NCBI RefSeq assembly: GCF_024181585.1
Contig: NZ_CP054258.1
Span: 2,480,001 to 2,544,000, forward strand
Direction: 5' to 3'
Origin: Treponema socranskii subsp. buccale
GTDB taxonomy: Bacteria; Spirochaetota; Spirochaetia; Treponematales; Treponemataceae
Length of the DNA: 64,000 bases
The position numbers and the translations under genes are program-made. Every line of letters begins with the position of its first letter. Position 1 is the first letter of the stretch. The notes below the pieces were generated by a model. That model was not told the origin of the DNA. It made no database searches and saw only the letters and a program-made list of their open reading frames with translations. This document shows positions 44,414 through 52,293 of this stretch, one piece after another.

Positions 44414-44461
44414 AAAATGAGAACGATTCTCATTTTACCGAATTCCGCAAGATGCTGTCAA
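44414..44461 (-). promoter_or_regulatory. Promoter with Fur/Zur-type operator
   Basis: A perfect TTGACA (44456-44461), an 18-base spacer and TAAAAT (44432-44437) form the promoter. A 10-bp inverted repeat AAAATGAGAA-CGA-TTCTCATTTT (44414-44436) overlaps the -10 box and the transcription start. It is close to the Fur-family box TGAGAATnATTCTCA, so bound regulator would block RNA polymerase. Confidence 0.88.
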
Positions 44462-44520
44462 GGAGAGGGAGAGGAGGTTTTCGCACACGGCGGTATGCGC
44501 GCATGACGAAGTGCACTCGA

Positions 44521-45111
44521 TTACAGCGCAATCCTTCCGCGGAAGCTCCGCATTAAAGTCAGTTTATCGGTATACTCCAAATCGCCGCCGACGGGAATGC
44601 CCGATGCGAGGCGCGTCACTTTTACGCCGCCGGTTTTTGCAAGCAGCTGCTGCACGTACAATGCAGTCGTATCGCCTTCGACCGTCGGGTTCGTCGCGAT
44701 GATTATCTCTTCGATGTGTTCGTCTTTTACGCGGGAAAGGAGAGAGGCGATACGCAGCTGATCGGGGCCGATGCCGTCGATCGGAGAAATCACGCCGCCG
44801 AGCACGTGATACAGACCGGTGTATTCGTGTGCGCTTTCGATCGTCTGCACATCCTGCGGCTGCTCGACGACGCAGATGAGGGTTTTATCGCGGAGCGGAT
44901 TCGAGCAGATAGGACAGGGATCGTCTTCCGTCCACGAACCGCAGACCGAACACTGTTTGATTCTATCTTGAAGAACGGAAAGCTGTTCGGCAAAACGATT
45001 CACATAAGCGCGATCGGATTTTAATAAATAATGCACGATGCGCGACGCGCTCTTTTTCCCGATACCCGGAAGATGCGCAAACGAATCGACGAGTTCTTCG
45101 AGCGCGTTCAT
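44521..45111 (-). CDS. recR: Recombination mediator protein RecR
   Basis: The 196-residue protein has the helix-hairpin-helix LVDSFAHLPGIGKKSASRIVHYLL, a zinc motif CSVCGSWTEDDPCPIC at about residues 55-70, and a Toprim domain beginning LICVVEQPQDVQTIE. RecR works with RecF/RecO to load RecA on gapped DNA. Its ATG overlaps the ebfC stop by ATGA. Confidence 0.96.
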   Translation of the reverse strand: MNALEELVDSFAHLPGIGKKSASRIVHYLLKSDRAYVNRFAEQLSVLQDRIKQCSVCGSWTEDDPCPICSNPLRDKTLICVVEQPQDVQTIESAHEYTGLYHVLGGVISPIDGIGPDQLRIASLLSRVKDEHIEEIIIATNPTVEGDTTALYVQQLLAKTGGVKVTRLASGIPVGGDLEYTDKLTLMRSFRGRIAL

Positions 45112-45419
45112 ATATTCAATCCGGGGATATTGAGCCCCTGCAAGAGCGAACCGGATTTCGCTTTGATTTGTTCCTGTATATTGGCGATCGCATCGTGGTG
45201 AGCGGCGACGATCAAATCTTCGAGCATCGCGACATCGCGCTTGTCGACGCAGACAGGATCGATGTGAATCGCAGTCATTTCCATTTTTCCGTTCACGGTA
45301 ACGGTAATCATTTTACCGCCGGACGAGCCGTCGGCGGATAAAGCGGCGAGTTCGTCCTGCATCTTTTGCGCTTCTTCTTTGAGCTTTGCCGTATTTTGCA
45401 ATAATTCGAACGGATTCAT
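45108..45419 (-). CDS. YbaB/EbfC nucleoid-associated protein
   Basis: The 103-residue protein shows the family pattern: a coiled N-terminal helix (LLQNTAKLKEEAQKMQDELA), MITVTVNGKMEMTAIHIDP, then VAMLEDLIVAAHHDAIANIQEQ and a GLNIPG end. It binds DNA non-specifically as a dimer. The dnaX-ebfC-recR order is conserved across bacteria. The ATG directly follows the dnaX stop, with AGGGGG inside the dnaX end. Confidence 0.95.
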   Translation of the reverse strand: MNPFELLQNTAKLKEEAQKMQDELAALSADGSSGGKMITVTVNGKMEMTAIHIDPVCVDKRDVAMLEDLIVAAHHDAIANIQEQIKAKSGSLLQGLNIPGLNI

Positions 45420-47483
45420 CTATATTTTTCCCCCTACTATGCTTCCCTTAAAAACACTGCACAGAATTTTTATCTGCGGCGGCACTTCTGCCGGCCCCGC
45501 CGCTTCTTCGGTTTCTTTTAAGCTCACCGAAAAATCCATGCGCCGCTCGCACACTTTTTCAAGCGTCCGTAAAATCGCGTCGCGTTGTCGTTCAAGCTGC
45601 GTCTTTTGATACGCCGTTGCGGCCTGCGTCGAAATCACATTGCCTGAAATTTGCCACGGGGTCGTCGTCATGAGCGCTGCCGCCGTCGGCGCATCGTATA
45701 TGCCGAGCTCGGCGATAACGCTCCCGCGAAGCTGCGCGAAACTAATCGTGCGGCCGCCGCCCGTTACATAGGATTGCGCTTCATCCGCCGCGCCGCCCGT
45801 ACGCTCAACATGCAGAGGCGGAATATAAACCGTTACTCCGGAAGAGTCCCTTGCATCCGCATCGTCCGAAGTTTCATTCGCATCGTCGGTATCGTCGAAA
45901 TCGCCGTCATCAAAATCGTCGGAAATACCGTCATCTTCCCATAAAGGGACGCTTTGAGACGACGCCTGTACTTCCGATCGATCATCGCTTTGCGCCGCCG
46001 AACGCCCGCCGCTTTTCTCCGCCGCTTGTTCAGGCGGCACGGCCCCGCCGTTATAAAAAGGGCTTTCATTCTCCGGCGCCTGTTCCGCCAACGCTGAAAA
46101 CCGCGGCATAGTCTTGGGCAGTTCCGAAGCGGCACGGCTTTGCGCCGAAGACGCAAAAGCGTTTTGAGCCGTATTTTGCGAACTTCCTCCGTTTCCGCCG
46201 GCAATACCGTCAGGTACCAAGGGAGAGGCAGCTTGCGTATGCGCGACATTGCTTTCGATCGATTGAAGCGCAGTCCGTACAGTCGCCGCATCGTTTTGCA
46301 GAGGAAGCCCCGCCGCTTGCACCGAATGCACGGGAGATCCCGCCGTCAACAATGAACGGGCGGAATCGATCGCGGATTTGACTTCGGCCGGCGACACGTA
46401 CTCAGAAAGCCAGCACAAACGCGAAAATGCAAGTTCGAGTTCATAGCGCGGCGAAAGCGAATAACGGATGTCGCGGTAGAGCTGCAAAAAAATCGAAAGT
46501 GCGCGCTCAACCTGCACCGTATTCCACGCTTCGATGACGGCGGAACTGTAGCGTTCGGCCGAACTGCCGAGCAGCGATTCCTTTGTAATGCCGTTTTTAA
46601 TTAATAAAAGGCTTCGGATATAATTCGTACTGTTTGCGATCAGCTGTTCGATCGAAACGCCCGATTCGAGATACGCGTCGAGTACGCCGATCGCGTCGTC
46701 GGCTTTGCCCGCCGCGCACTTTTCAAACAATTCGTTGAGTCTGTCCACGCCGACGAGACCGAGCTTGTCGCGGATTTTGTCGTACGTGATGACGCCGTCG
46801 CTGAACGCCGCAACCTGATCGAAAAGCGTATACGCGTCGCGGATCGAACCGGTCGCCTCTCGTGCAATCCAATAAAGCGCTTCGTCGTCGGCTTGAATCG
46901 ATAATTCACGTACCGCATCGGCGAGCAAATCCTTTATCTTTTCGGCGGAAACGAGACGGAAATTGAATTGCTGACAACGGCTTTTGATCGTAGCCGGAAC
47001 TTTTTGCAGCTCCGTCGTCGCAAAGATAAATACGACGTAGGGCGGCGGTTCTTCGATCGTTTTTAAAAGCGCGTTGAACGCGCTCGTCGAAAGCATGTGC
47101 ACTTCGTCGATGATATAGATTTTATAACGCGACGAATTCGGCGGAAACATCACTTCGTCTTTGATTTGGCGCACGTCGTTGACGCTCGTGTTCGACGCGC
47201 CGTCTATTTCGATAACGTCGAGACTCGCGCCTTTCGTGATTTCCGTACAATGTGCGCAAGTGCCGCACGGAGCAGGCGTCGGTCCGTTTTCGCAGTTGAG
47301 CGCTTTTGCGAGGATGCGCGCCGTGGACGTTTTGCCGCAGCCGCGCGGACCGGAAAACAAATACGCATGAGCGATCTGATGCGACGAGATCGAGTTTTTC
47401 AAAGTTTCCGCAACAAATTCCTGCCCGACCAAATCGGCAAATTGCTTGGGCCGCCGACGCGTCGCCGTAACTTCGTAAGCCAT
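45420..47483 (-). CDS. dnaX: DNA polymerase III subunit gamma/tau
   Basis: The 687-residue clamp-loader ATPase starts MAYEVTATRRRPKQFADLVGQE. It has Walker A GPRGCGKTSTARILAKALNC, the zinc module CGTCAHCTEI, Walker B IYIIDEVHML and sensor ATTELQKVPATIKSRC. Domain III ends near residue 375; the remaining acidic Ala/Ser/Asp-rich region is the tau-specific linker and tail. No obvious slippery frameshift site is seen. A TATATT box at 47495-47500 lies 11 bases before the ATG. Confidence 0.95.
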   Translation of the reverse strand: MAYEVTATRRRPKQFADLVGQEFVAETLKNSISSHQIAHAYLFSGPRGCGKTSTARILAKALNCENGPTPAPCGTCAHCTEITKGASLDVIEIDGASNTSVNDVRQIKDEVMFPPNSSRYKIYIIDEVHMLSTSAFNALLKTIEEPPPYVVFIFATTELQKVPATIKSRCQQFNFRLVSAEKIKDLLADAVRELSIQADDEALYWIAREATGSIRDAYTLFDQVAAFSDGVITYDKIRDKLGLVGVDRLNELFEKCAAGKADDAIGVLDAYLESGVSIEQLIANSTNYIRSLLLIKNGITKESLLGSSAERYSSAVIEAWNTVQVERALSIFLQLYRDIRYSLSPRYELELAFSRLCWLSEYVSPAEVKSAIDSARSLLTAGSPVHSVQAAGLPLQNDAATVRTALQSIESNVAHTQAASPLVPDGIAGGNGGSSQNTAQNAFASSAQSRAASELPKTMPRFSALAEQAPENESPFYNGGAVPPEQAAEKSGGRSAAQSDDRSEVQASSQSVPLWEDDGISDDFDDGDFDDTDDANETSDDADARDSSGVTVYIPPLHVERTGGAADEAQSYVTGGGRTISFAQLRGSVIAELGIYDAPTAAALMTTTPWQISGNVISTQAATAYQKTQLERQRDAILRTLEKVCERRMDFSVSLKETEEAAGPAEVPPQIKILCSVFKGSIVGGKI

Positions 47484-47541
47484 AAAATGAGTGTAATATA
47501 AAACGCCGAAATCGGCAACGGGAAAAACGTTTTAATAAAGC

Positions 47542-48576
47542 TTATCGGAAATATTTCCCCCCCGATACGCCGAGTCCGAACAGCGCAAAATCGCCGCGGC
47601 AGGGATCGTCCGGCCAAATCCGTTTCAGCGTATCGGTCAGTTCGCGCGCGGTCTTTTCCGTTGCCGTACTCCGCTCGGAAATGAGACCGAACTTTTTCGC
47701 TTGGCGAAGCACGTGCGTATCGAGCGGTATGAGCAGATCCGCAGGTGAAAACCACGTCCACAGTCCGGCATCGACGGGGGAGTTCGTACGCACCATCCAG
47801 CGCAAAAACATATTCGTACGCTTGTTCGCCGAAGCGCTTTTTTGCGGAACGGCGCGGCACTGCGGAAACGCATCGGCGATAACCTGTAAAAGCGCGGAAG
47901 ACGCGGAAAAGAATTCAGCTTGACGGGCTTTACGATTTGCAGTTTTTATGCCGGTAACGCTCGGCTCGCCGCTTTCGCTTTTTTTGTTAAGTTTACAAGA
48001 GGCAAGTTTTATGCCGGCAGCGGATACGTTATGTTCGCTTTCCGTGCGATCTGCACTTTTTATGCCGACGCCGTGTACTCGGAAGATTTCCCGCCGAACG
48101 GCGCATTCCGCTTCGTACGCTTTTTTTACATAAGTACCGAACGATGAATGCTTTTCCAATATGTTTTGCAGCGCGGCGAAAATATCACGCATATCGTCGT
48201 ATGAAAAAAATCGATAAAATTTCCGAGTGCCGTGCGGAAAATCGCTTTGCCATGCGCCTCTTCGTATCCACTGCGCGGGATGCTTTCCGGCAAGTACAAA
48301 AATCATCCCCGCTTTTTGTAAAAACTGTTCACGCTTTCCGAACGACAGCATTGCCGTGATAAACGCGGCGACTTCAATATCGCGCGCGGAACGGTACTGC
48401 CGCACTATGCGGCTCGGATCGCCTGCGGAAAACTCGCGGGTTTCGTATGTGTCCGCAAGCTCGCGCAAAAGTTTTTTTATTCGAGCGGAAACTTCAATAC
48501 TTCGCCTCCGTTTGAAGCTTCGCTTCGAGTCTGCGGCAAGCTTGTGTATTTCGGAAGCGATTTTTACATTTGCCAT
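47542..48576 (-). CDS. DUF2400 / TIGR02757-family protein
   Basis: The 344-residue protein matches the family by DPSRIVRQYRSARDIEVAAFITAMLSFGKREQFLQKA, then KRTNMFLRWMVRTNSPVDAGLWTW and LIPLDTHVLRQAKKFGL. Its function is unknown; a DNA-glycosylase-like helical fold has been suggested for such proteins. Residues about 170-215 form an unusual insertion with three GIK(S/L/T)A repeats. The ATG at 48576 is 7 bases after a perfect TATAAT and lacks a ribosome binding site. The open frame extending to 48912 is treated as non-coding. Confidence 0.85.
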   Translation of the reverse strand: MANVKIASEIHKLAADSKRSFKRRRSIEVSARIKKLLRELADTYETREFSAGDPSRIVRQYRSARDIEVAAFITAMLSFGKREQFLQKAGMIFVLAGKHPAQWIRRGAWQSDFPHGTRKFYRFFSYDDMRDIFAALQNILEKHSSFGTYVKKAYEAECAVRREIFRVHGVGIKSADRTESEHNVSAAGIKLASCKLNKKSESGEPSVTGIKTANRKARQAEFFSASSALLQVIADAFPQCRAVPQKSASANKRTNMFLRWMVRTNSPVDAGLWTWFSPADLLIPLDTHVLRQAKKFGLISERSTATEKTARELTDTLKRIWPDDPCRGDFALFGLGVSGGKYFR

Positions 48577-48977
48577 CGGTGCGATTATAATTTTTTTTCC
48601 GCTTTTACAAAAGCCGGTAAAAGCGGCAGGGATTGAAGGAGCGGCGGAGCCGTTCCGAAGGAATGGAGCCGAAAGGCGGAACTCCGAAAAGCCCGGTTTT
48701 TTCGATGCAATCGAAAAAAGCCGCCCCTGAAAAAATCGAAACGAAAAACCGAAGAGCGCGGTATGCACACGATATACTGAAGACGCGAACGATATAGCAG
48801 CGGGTATAAAGCGCCTCTCCCTTGTCAAACGCATAGAGCGGACAGTATGATTATTGAGACGACGCTCGGCAAATATCGCGTGCAGTCGACGTATGTTTTT
48901 GCGGATATACATGCTTTGCGAGCGGCATGCCCTGATTTTTTTGTAAAGTAAATAATTTATCTTATGAGGAAACGAAT
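48577..48977. other. Intergenic region between DUF2400 gene and TPR gene
   Basis: This 401-bp gap holds the TATAAT of the DUF2400 gene (48584-48589, minus strand), a hairpin at 48695-48722, and a 34-codon ORF at 48847-48951 (MIIETTLGKYRV, ending CPDFFVK). The ORF has no visible ribosome binding site and may be the tail of a lost gene. GAGG before the TPR ATG closes the region. No RNA gene was recognised. Confidence 0.5.
48695..48722. terminator. Bidirectional terminator-like inverted repeat
   Basis: GGTTTTTTCGAT and ATCGAAAAAAGCC pair around GCA with one G-T/G-C adjustment. T-runs lie within the stem on both strands, so termination activity is plausible but not certain. Confidence 0.5.
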
Positions 48978-49772
48978 ATGAAAAAACAAAAGAGTATTTT
49001 ATTTTCGTTAATTATTATATGTGTATTATCGAGTTGCAACAGTATACGGCAAAGAGAAATACAAGCATCGCTTAGTTCGGTACAGTTACGTATGAAGAAC
49101 AAAGAATACGATAAAGCAATTCGAATTTTGGACAGAATATTGACGGCCGAACCGAATAATGAAAAAGCGCTATTGCAACGTGTTTTTTGTTATCGTTTTA
49201 CGAAAAATTATTGCGAAGCAGAAAAAGATATTTCGAAACTGATCGATCTGTATCCTAAAAATGCGGAATATCTTTTTTATCGGGGCCAAATTTTATATGA
49301 GATGGAGAGATACTCTGAAGCGGTTTCCGATTTACAAAATGCATTGCACTTCGCCGATAACATAAAACTGAAATTATACTGCTGGAATACCCTCGCAAAT
49401 GCGGAATTCGAACAGGAAAATTATCCGGCGGTAATTCAAACTTGCATACAATATTTGAAATATCGGGAACACGAAGGTATATATATCTTGCGCGGCGATG
49501 CATATTTCGAGTTGAAAGAATATCGGCGCGCATTGGATGATTACAATACGGCGCTTGCAACGGCACAAAAAAATAAACGAAAAATCAAAGACAGCCTTTT
49601 TTATTATTATAAAGGTATGTCCGAAATAATGTGCGGCCGGTACAAGGAAGCCTTGGATGATTTTGAAAAGCTGGATGAAGATTTTTATAAAACGAAGGAA
49701 TATAAGGAATTTTGCAAGCAGAAACTTACAGAAGCCTCTTCGTCAACAGACAGCGGCGCGTCGGATAAATAA
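48978..49772 (+). CDS. TPR-repeat lipoprotein (first of a tandem pair)
   Basis: The 264-residue protein has a signal peptide with a lipobox (LIIICVLSSC). It contains about five tetratricopeptide repeats, for example YDKAIRILDRILTAEPNNEKALLQRVFCY and YSEAVSDLQNALHFADN, plus EYRRALDDYNTALATAQ. TPRs mediate protein-protein contacts. GAGGAAACG precedes the ATG. It is 19 bases upstream of its paralogue and AT-richer than flanking genes. Confidence 0.85.
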   Translation: MKKQKSILFSLIIICVLSSCNSIRQREIQASLSSVQLRMKNKEYDKAIRILDRILTAEPNNEKALLQRVFCYRFTKNYCEAEKDISKLIDLYPKNAEYLFYRGQILYEMERYSEAVSDLQNALHFADNIKLKLYCWNTLANAEFEQENYPAVIQTCIQYLKYREHEGIYILRGDAYFELKEYRRALDDYNTALATAQKNKRKIKDSLFYYYKGMSEIMCGRYKEALDDFEKLDEDFYKTKEYKEFCKQKLTEASSSTDSGASDK

Positions 49773-49790
49773 TTTCTTAGACGGAGCGAA

Positions 49791-50558
49791 ATGAAAGTGA
49801 TGAAAAAAAATACAATCGGCCATATGGTTGCAAGAATCTTTGCTTTGTCGCTTATTTTGCAAAGTTGTATCAGTATACAAAAAAAGGAATTTGCAGCGAG
49901 TGTCCGTATAACAAATGAAAACTATGATGAAGCTATTCAAATACTGAACGAGATACTGGTAGTCAATTCGCGAAATAAATGGGCTTTATTAAAACGAAGT
50001 ATGTGTTATTCTTTTCTCGAAAATTATGTTGAAGCCGAAAAAGATATTTCGAAACTGATCGATCTGTATCCCAAAAATGCGGAATACTTTTTTCATCGAG
50101 GTGAGATTTTATATGAAGGAGGCGCATATTCCGAGGCGATTTGTGATATACAGAAAGCGTTGCATTTAACCGCTAATCGAAAACTGAAATCGTACTGTTA
50201 CTATCTGCTTGCAAATGCGGAATTCGAACAAAAAAATTATCTTGCTGCAATCCGTGCCTGTACCGATTATTTGAAGTATGGGCAACATGAAAACGCATAT
50301 ATTCTTAGAGGACATGCATACTTTCAATTAAAAGAATATCGTGACGCATTACATGATTATAATACGGCGTTGTCCGTCGCAAAAAAGAACAAGCGGTATA
50401 TTACAAATAATCTTTTTTATTATAATAAGGAACGCAGCGAATTGGCGTGCGGATTATATGAGGAAGCGTCAGTCGATTTCAAAAAATTGAATGACGAGTT
50501 TTATAAAACAAAAGAGTATAGAGAATTATGTGAACAAAAGATAAAAGAATGTAAATAG
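49791..50558 (+). CDS. TPR-repeat lipoprotein (second of a tandem pair)
   Basis: The 255-residue protein parallels the preceding one along its length, with a lipobox LILQSC and repeats such as YDEAIQILNEILVVNSRNKWALLKRSMCY. About 53 bases around EAEKDISKLIDLYPKNAEY are nearly identical in DNA between the two genes, while the rest has diverged. GGAG precedes the ATG. The pair arose by tandem duplication. Confidence 0.85.
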   Translation: MKVMKKNTIGHMVARIFALSLILQSCISIQKKEFAASVRITNENYDEAIQILNEILVVNSRNKWALLKRSMCYSFLENYVEAEKDISKLIDLYPKNAEYFFHRGEILYEGGAYSEAICDIQKALHLTANRKLKSYCYYLLANAEFEQKNYLAAIRACTDYLKYGQHENAYILRGHAYFQLKEYRDALHDYNTALSVAKKNKRYITNNLFYYNKERSELACGLYEEASVDFKKLNDEFYKTKEYRELCEQKIKECK

Positions 50559-50624
50559 TATGGGTGAGTTTTTTCGATTAAAATGAAAATGATATAAATC
50601 CCCGGTCCAAACGATATTTTAAAC

Positions 50625-50653
50625 TTGCTTTTTCGTTCCATATTTGTTATCTT
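50625..50653 (+). promoter_or_regulatory. Leaderless-type promoter of the tlpA-like operon
   Basis: TTGCTT, a 17-base spacer and TATCTT, with 7 bases before the ATG at 50661 and no ribosome binding site. Confidence 0.65.
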
Positions 50654-50660
50654 TTCATAC

Positions 50661-51158
50661 ATGAAACATTTAAAATCTTTTTTAATCGCATCGGCGATTG
50701 TGATCGCCGCAGCATCTCCGATCTTTGCGCAAAGCGTCAAAGAAGGCAAAACGGCTCCCGATTTTTCGCTCACGCTCTCGACGGGACAACAGGTAAAGCT
50801 CTCCGACTACAAAGGAAAAGCGGTGTTGCTTCATTTTTGGGCGACGTGGTGCGGACCCTGCCGCGTCGAATTGCCTGAAATGAACGCATTCGCTTCAAAA
50901 CTCGACTCGTCTTCGCGCATCGCATTCCTTGCAGTGTGCATTTCCGACACGGAAAAATCGCAGAGTGCTTTTATGAAAAAGAATAATTATACGTTTCCCG
51001 GCGGTCTCGACAAAGACGGTTCCATCGCTGGTTCGTATTTTATTCAGGGCATTCCGACGAGCATATTGATTTCGCCGGACGGAAAAATCGAAAAAATCCG
51101 CGTCGGTGCGATGTCCCCCGCGGAATTGCAGCGTTTTGTCGGAAAATATGCAAACTGA
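50661..51158 (+). CDS. TlpA-like secreted thioredoxin
   Basis: The 165-residue protein has a signal peptide (KSFLIASAIVIAAASPIFA) and a thioredoxin fold of the TlpA/ResA type. APDFSLTLSTGQQVKLSDYKGKAVLLHFWATWCGPCRVELPEMN contains the WCGPC redox site, and the cis-Pro is in IQGIPTSILIS. It probably reduces disulphides or metal-protein cysteines in the periplasm. It is the first gene of a three-gene operon. Confidence 0.92.
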   Translation: MKHLKSFLIASAIVIAAASPIFAQSVKEGKTAPDFSLTLSTGQQVKLSDYKGKAVLLHFWATWCGPCRVELPEMNAFASKLDSSSRIAFLAVCISDTEKSQSAFMKKNNYTFPGGLDKDGSIAGSYFIQGIPTSILISPDGKIEKIRVGAMSPAELQRFVGKYAN

Positions 51159-51330
51159 AAAAAAGCTTTCCGTAAAAGACGGCCGCTCCGAAAAAAAACA
51201 TACGCTGCTGCGCATCGCTCTGATAGCCGCGGCGGTCGTATTTATTACCGTCGGCGTTTTCCGCGGCGACAACGATTCGATTTTCCGCAAAGCCGTTTTT
51301 ATCTGCATGGAGTGTATCGGCATTGGATAA
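51148..51330 (+). CDS. Small CXXC membrane protein (CD1871A-like)
   Basis: The 60-residue protein has one membrane helix (LLRIALIAAAVVFITVGVF) and ends FRKAVFICMECIGIG, with a C-terminal CxxC. Similar tiny proteins are encoded between TlpA-type thioredoxins and NapH-type ferredoxins in anaerobes, suggesting electron relay across the membrane. The ATG overlaps the tlpA stop by 11 bases. Confidence 0.8.
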   Translation: MQTEKKLSVKDGRSEKKHTLLRIALIAAAVVFITVGVFRGDNDSIFRKAVFICMECIGIG

Positions 51331-52147
51331 AAAACAGACGAGACGCAGAAAGGCGATTCAATTCATCTCCATGCTCATATACAACGCGGATGTCAAACGC
51401 TGGTTTTCAGGCGGCATTTCGCATTCGCCGTTAAAAACCGTATGCGTACCCGGTTTAAACTGTTATTCGTGCCCCGGCGCGATCGCAGCATGCCCGCTCG
51501 GCTCCCTGCAAAACACGCTTGCAAACGGACAGCTGCCGTTTTTTATTACCGGCTTTTTTTTGCTCGTCGGAACGCTTTTCGGGCGCGTCGTGTGCGGCTT
51601 TATCTGCCCTGCAGGATTGGTGCAGGAACTGTTGTATAAAATCCCGTCAAAAAAAATAAAAAAGACAAAACGAACGTTCGCGCTTACGAGAAAGCTCTCG
51701 CTTTTCAAATACGCGCTTTTGCTCGTTTTGTGCATTGCGCTGCCGCTCGCGTTTTATTTTAAAGACGGACTCGGCGCGCCTTTCTTTTGCAAACTCGTGT
51801 GCCCCGCGGGAACGGTCGGAGCCGGCGCACCGCTCGTTTTGCTGAACGAACAGCTTCGAAGCGCGGCCGGCATGCTTTTTACATGGAAAGCTGCAGTCGC
51901 CGCCGTATTTATCACGTGGTCGGTTTTTATGTTCCGCCCCTTTTGCAGATTTTTTTGTCCGCTCGGTGCGATCTATTCTTTTTTTAATAAATTCGCAATT
52001 TTCGGAATCCGCGTAGACGAATCGAAATGCGTACACTGCAACGCATGCGTCGCTTCGTGCAAAATGGACACGTGCAAAGTAAACGACCGCGAGTGCATCC
52101 GCTGCGGGGAATGCCGCACACGGTGCAGATACGGCGCATTGAAATAG
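51323..52147 (+). CDS. NapH-type 4Fe-4S membrane protein
   Basis: The 274-residue protein has about four membrane helices, cysteine motifs CxxCP in the membrane part (NCYSCPGAIAACPLG, CGFICPAGLVQE, CKLVCPAGTVG, CRFFCPLGAIYS) and two C-terminal ferredoxin motifs (CVHCNACVASCKMDTC and CIRCGECRTRC). It should pass electrons from the cytoplasm to the periplasmic thioredoxin. The start is a TTG at 51323 overlapping the previous stop, with GGAG upstream. Its last 40 codons are duplicated at 54305. Confidence 0.88.
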   Translation: MDKKQTRRRKAIQFISMLIYNADVKRWFSGGISHSPLKTVCVPGLNCYSCPGAIAACPLGSLQNTLANGQLPFFITGFFLLVGTLFGRVVCGFICPAGLVQELLYKIPSKKIKKTKRTFALTRKLSLFKYALLLVLCIALPLAFYFKDGLGAPFFCKLVCPAGTVGAGAPLVLLNEQLRSAAGMLFTWKAAVAAVFITWSVFMFRPFCRFFCPLGAIYSFFNKFAIFGIRVDESKCVHCNACVASCKMDTCKVNDRECIRCGECRTRCRYGALK

Positions 52148-52293
52148 ACGGCGCGGATGTTGAATCGCGCGCGGGTTTCCCGCCGCAAACGAATGCGGCG
52201 GATACGCCGATCAAAATCCGAAGAAAGCAACCGAGCGGCAAGCGGATATGCCGCTCGGTCGCGCTAATCGCGCCGCGTAATGACGGCGGTAAT
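52027..52293. repeat. 267-bp direct repeat, copy 1
   Basis: It covers the last 40 codons of the napH-like gene, a 10-bp hairpin (52231-52258, CCGAGCGGCA/TGCCGCTCGG) and the last 10 codons of the minus-strand gene at 52264. It is identical to 54305-54571 except for T at 52249, which is C in copy 2 and lies at the top of the hairpin stem. Confidence 0.97.

Noticed and set aside
45420-47483. Programmed frameshift in dnaX
   Set aside because: No A-rich slippery heptamer followed by a stop was seen; the full-length frame is uninterrupted.
48577-48912. N-terminal extension of the DUF2400 protein
   Set aside because: It would run through the promoter and the hairpin at 48695-48722, and family homology begins at the ATG at 48576.
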